Source: Beaufortia kweichowensis
Lineage: Eukaryota > Chordata > Actinopteri > Cypriniformes > Gastromyzontidae
NCBI GenBank assembly: GCA_019155185.1
Contig: CM032805.1
Span: forward strand, 17,163,591 to 17,227,590
Length of the DNA: 64,000 bases
Direction: 5' to 3'
This document shows positions 41,601 to 64,000 of the stretch, piece by piece. The translations under genes were made by a program, and so were the position numbers. The notes under the pieces were generated by a model. The model was not told the DNA's origin. It did not search any database and was given only the letters and a program-made list of their open reading frames with translations. Each line of letters opens with the position of its first letter. The first letter of the stretch is position 1.

Positions 41601-64000
<22,400 letters not shown>

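Overview
The window is nuclear DNA from a ray-finned fish, probably an otophysan or cyprinid-like teleost. The evidence is vertebrate split genes with GT-AG introns, AT-rich intergenic DNA, very long GA/CT and GT/CA microsatellites, and short transposons of types common in cyprinids (a TTAA-flanked element starting AAAGGGATAGTTCACCC, a dispersed repeat containing AAGTCGCTTTGGATAAAAGC, a Tc1-like end CAGTACCGGTCAAAAG). The species cannot be named from sequence alone.

Layout, left to right: (1) 570-4400, plus strand: the 3' end of an unidentified single-pass membrane protein with a Ser/Thr/Pro-rich stalk. (2) 5382-21737, minus: a complete 39-exon eif2ak4 (GCN2), the amino-acid-starvation eIF2alpha kinase. 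All 39 exons join in phase except for one frame break inside exon 21, between the kinase and HisRS-like regions. (3) 24550-27754, plus: an alpha-cardiac-type actin gene (actc1) with a non-coding first exon and 8 coding exons (377 aa). It is head-to-head with eif2ak4 across 3.7 kb that holds candidate muscle regulatory elements. (4) 28921-34991, plus: arhgap11a, a mitotic RhoGAP of 12 coding exons (896 aa), with a cell-cycle type promoter. (5) 37850-40265, plus: grem1, a secreted BMP antagonist with a single coding exon (176 aa). (6) 41601 to beyond 64000, minus: fmn1 (formin-1), 17 exons seen, with its 5' end outside the window. It is tail-to-tail with grem1, the same neighbour relation as in tetrapods, where Grem1 limb control elements lie inside Fmn1.

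The gene set corresponds to human 15q13-q15 loci (EIF2AK4, ACTC1, ARHGAP11A, GREM1, FMN1) packed into 64 kb. The scg5 gene that lies between ARHGAP11A and GREM1 in mammals is not seen. The genes form no operon or pathway; the one expected functional link is grem1 control from fmn1 introns.

A large part of the non-coding DNA is repeats: a TIR-bounded poly(A/T) array, a 22-bp satellite, a hAT-type MITE nested in an older repeat, (CT)n tracts that act as splice-site polypyrimidine tracts, an AT-expanded minisatellite and several dispersed families. I found no CRISPR array, no bacterial-type system and no clearly novel multi-gene system. The most useful leads are the eif2ak4 frame break, the MEF2/E-box palindrome upstream of actc1, the TIR-bounded poly(A/T) element, and candidate grem1 control islands in fmn1 introns. 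Exon boundaries were set by hand from splice consensus, codon phase and remembered family sequence; no alignment was run.
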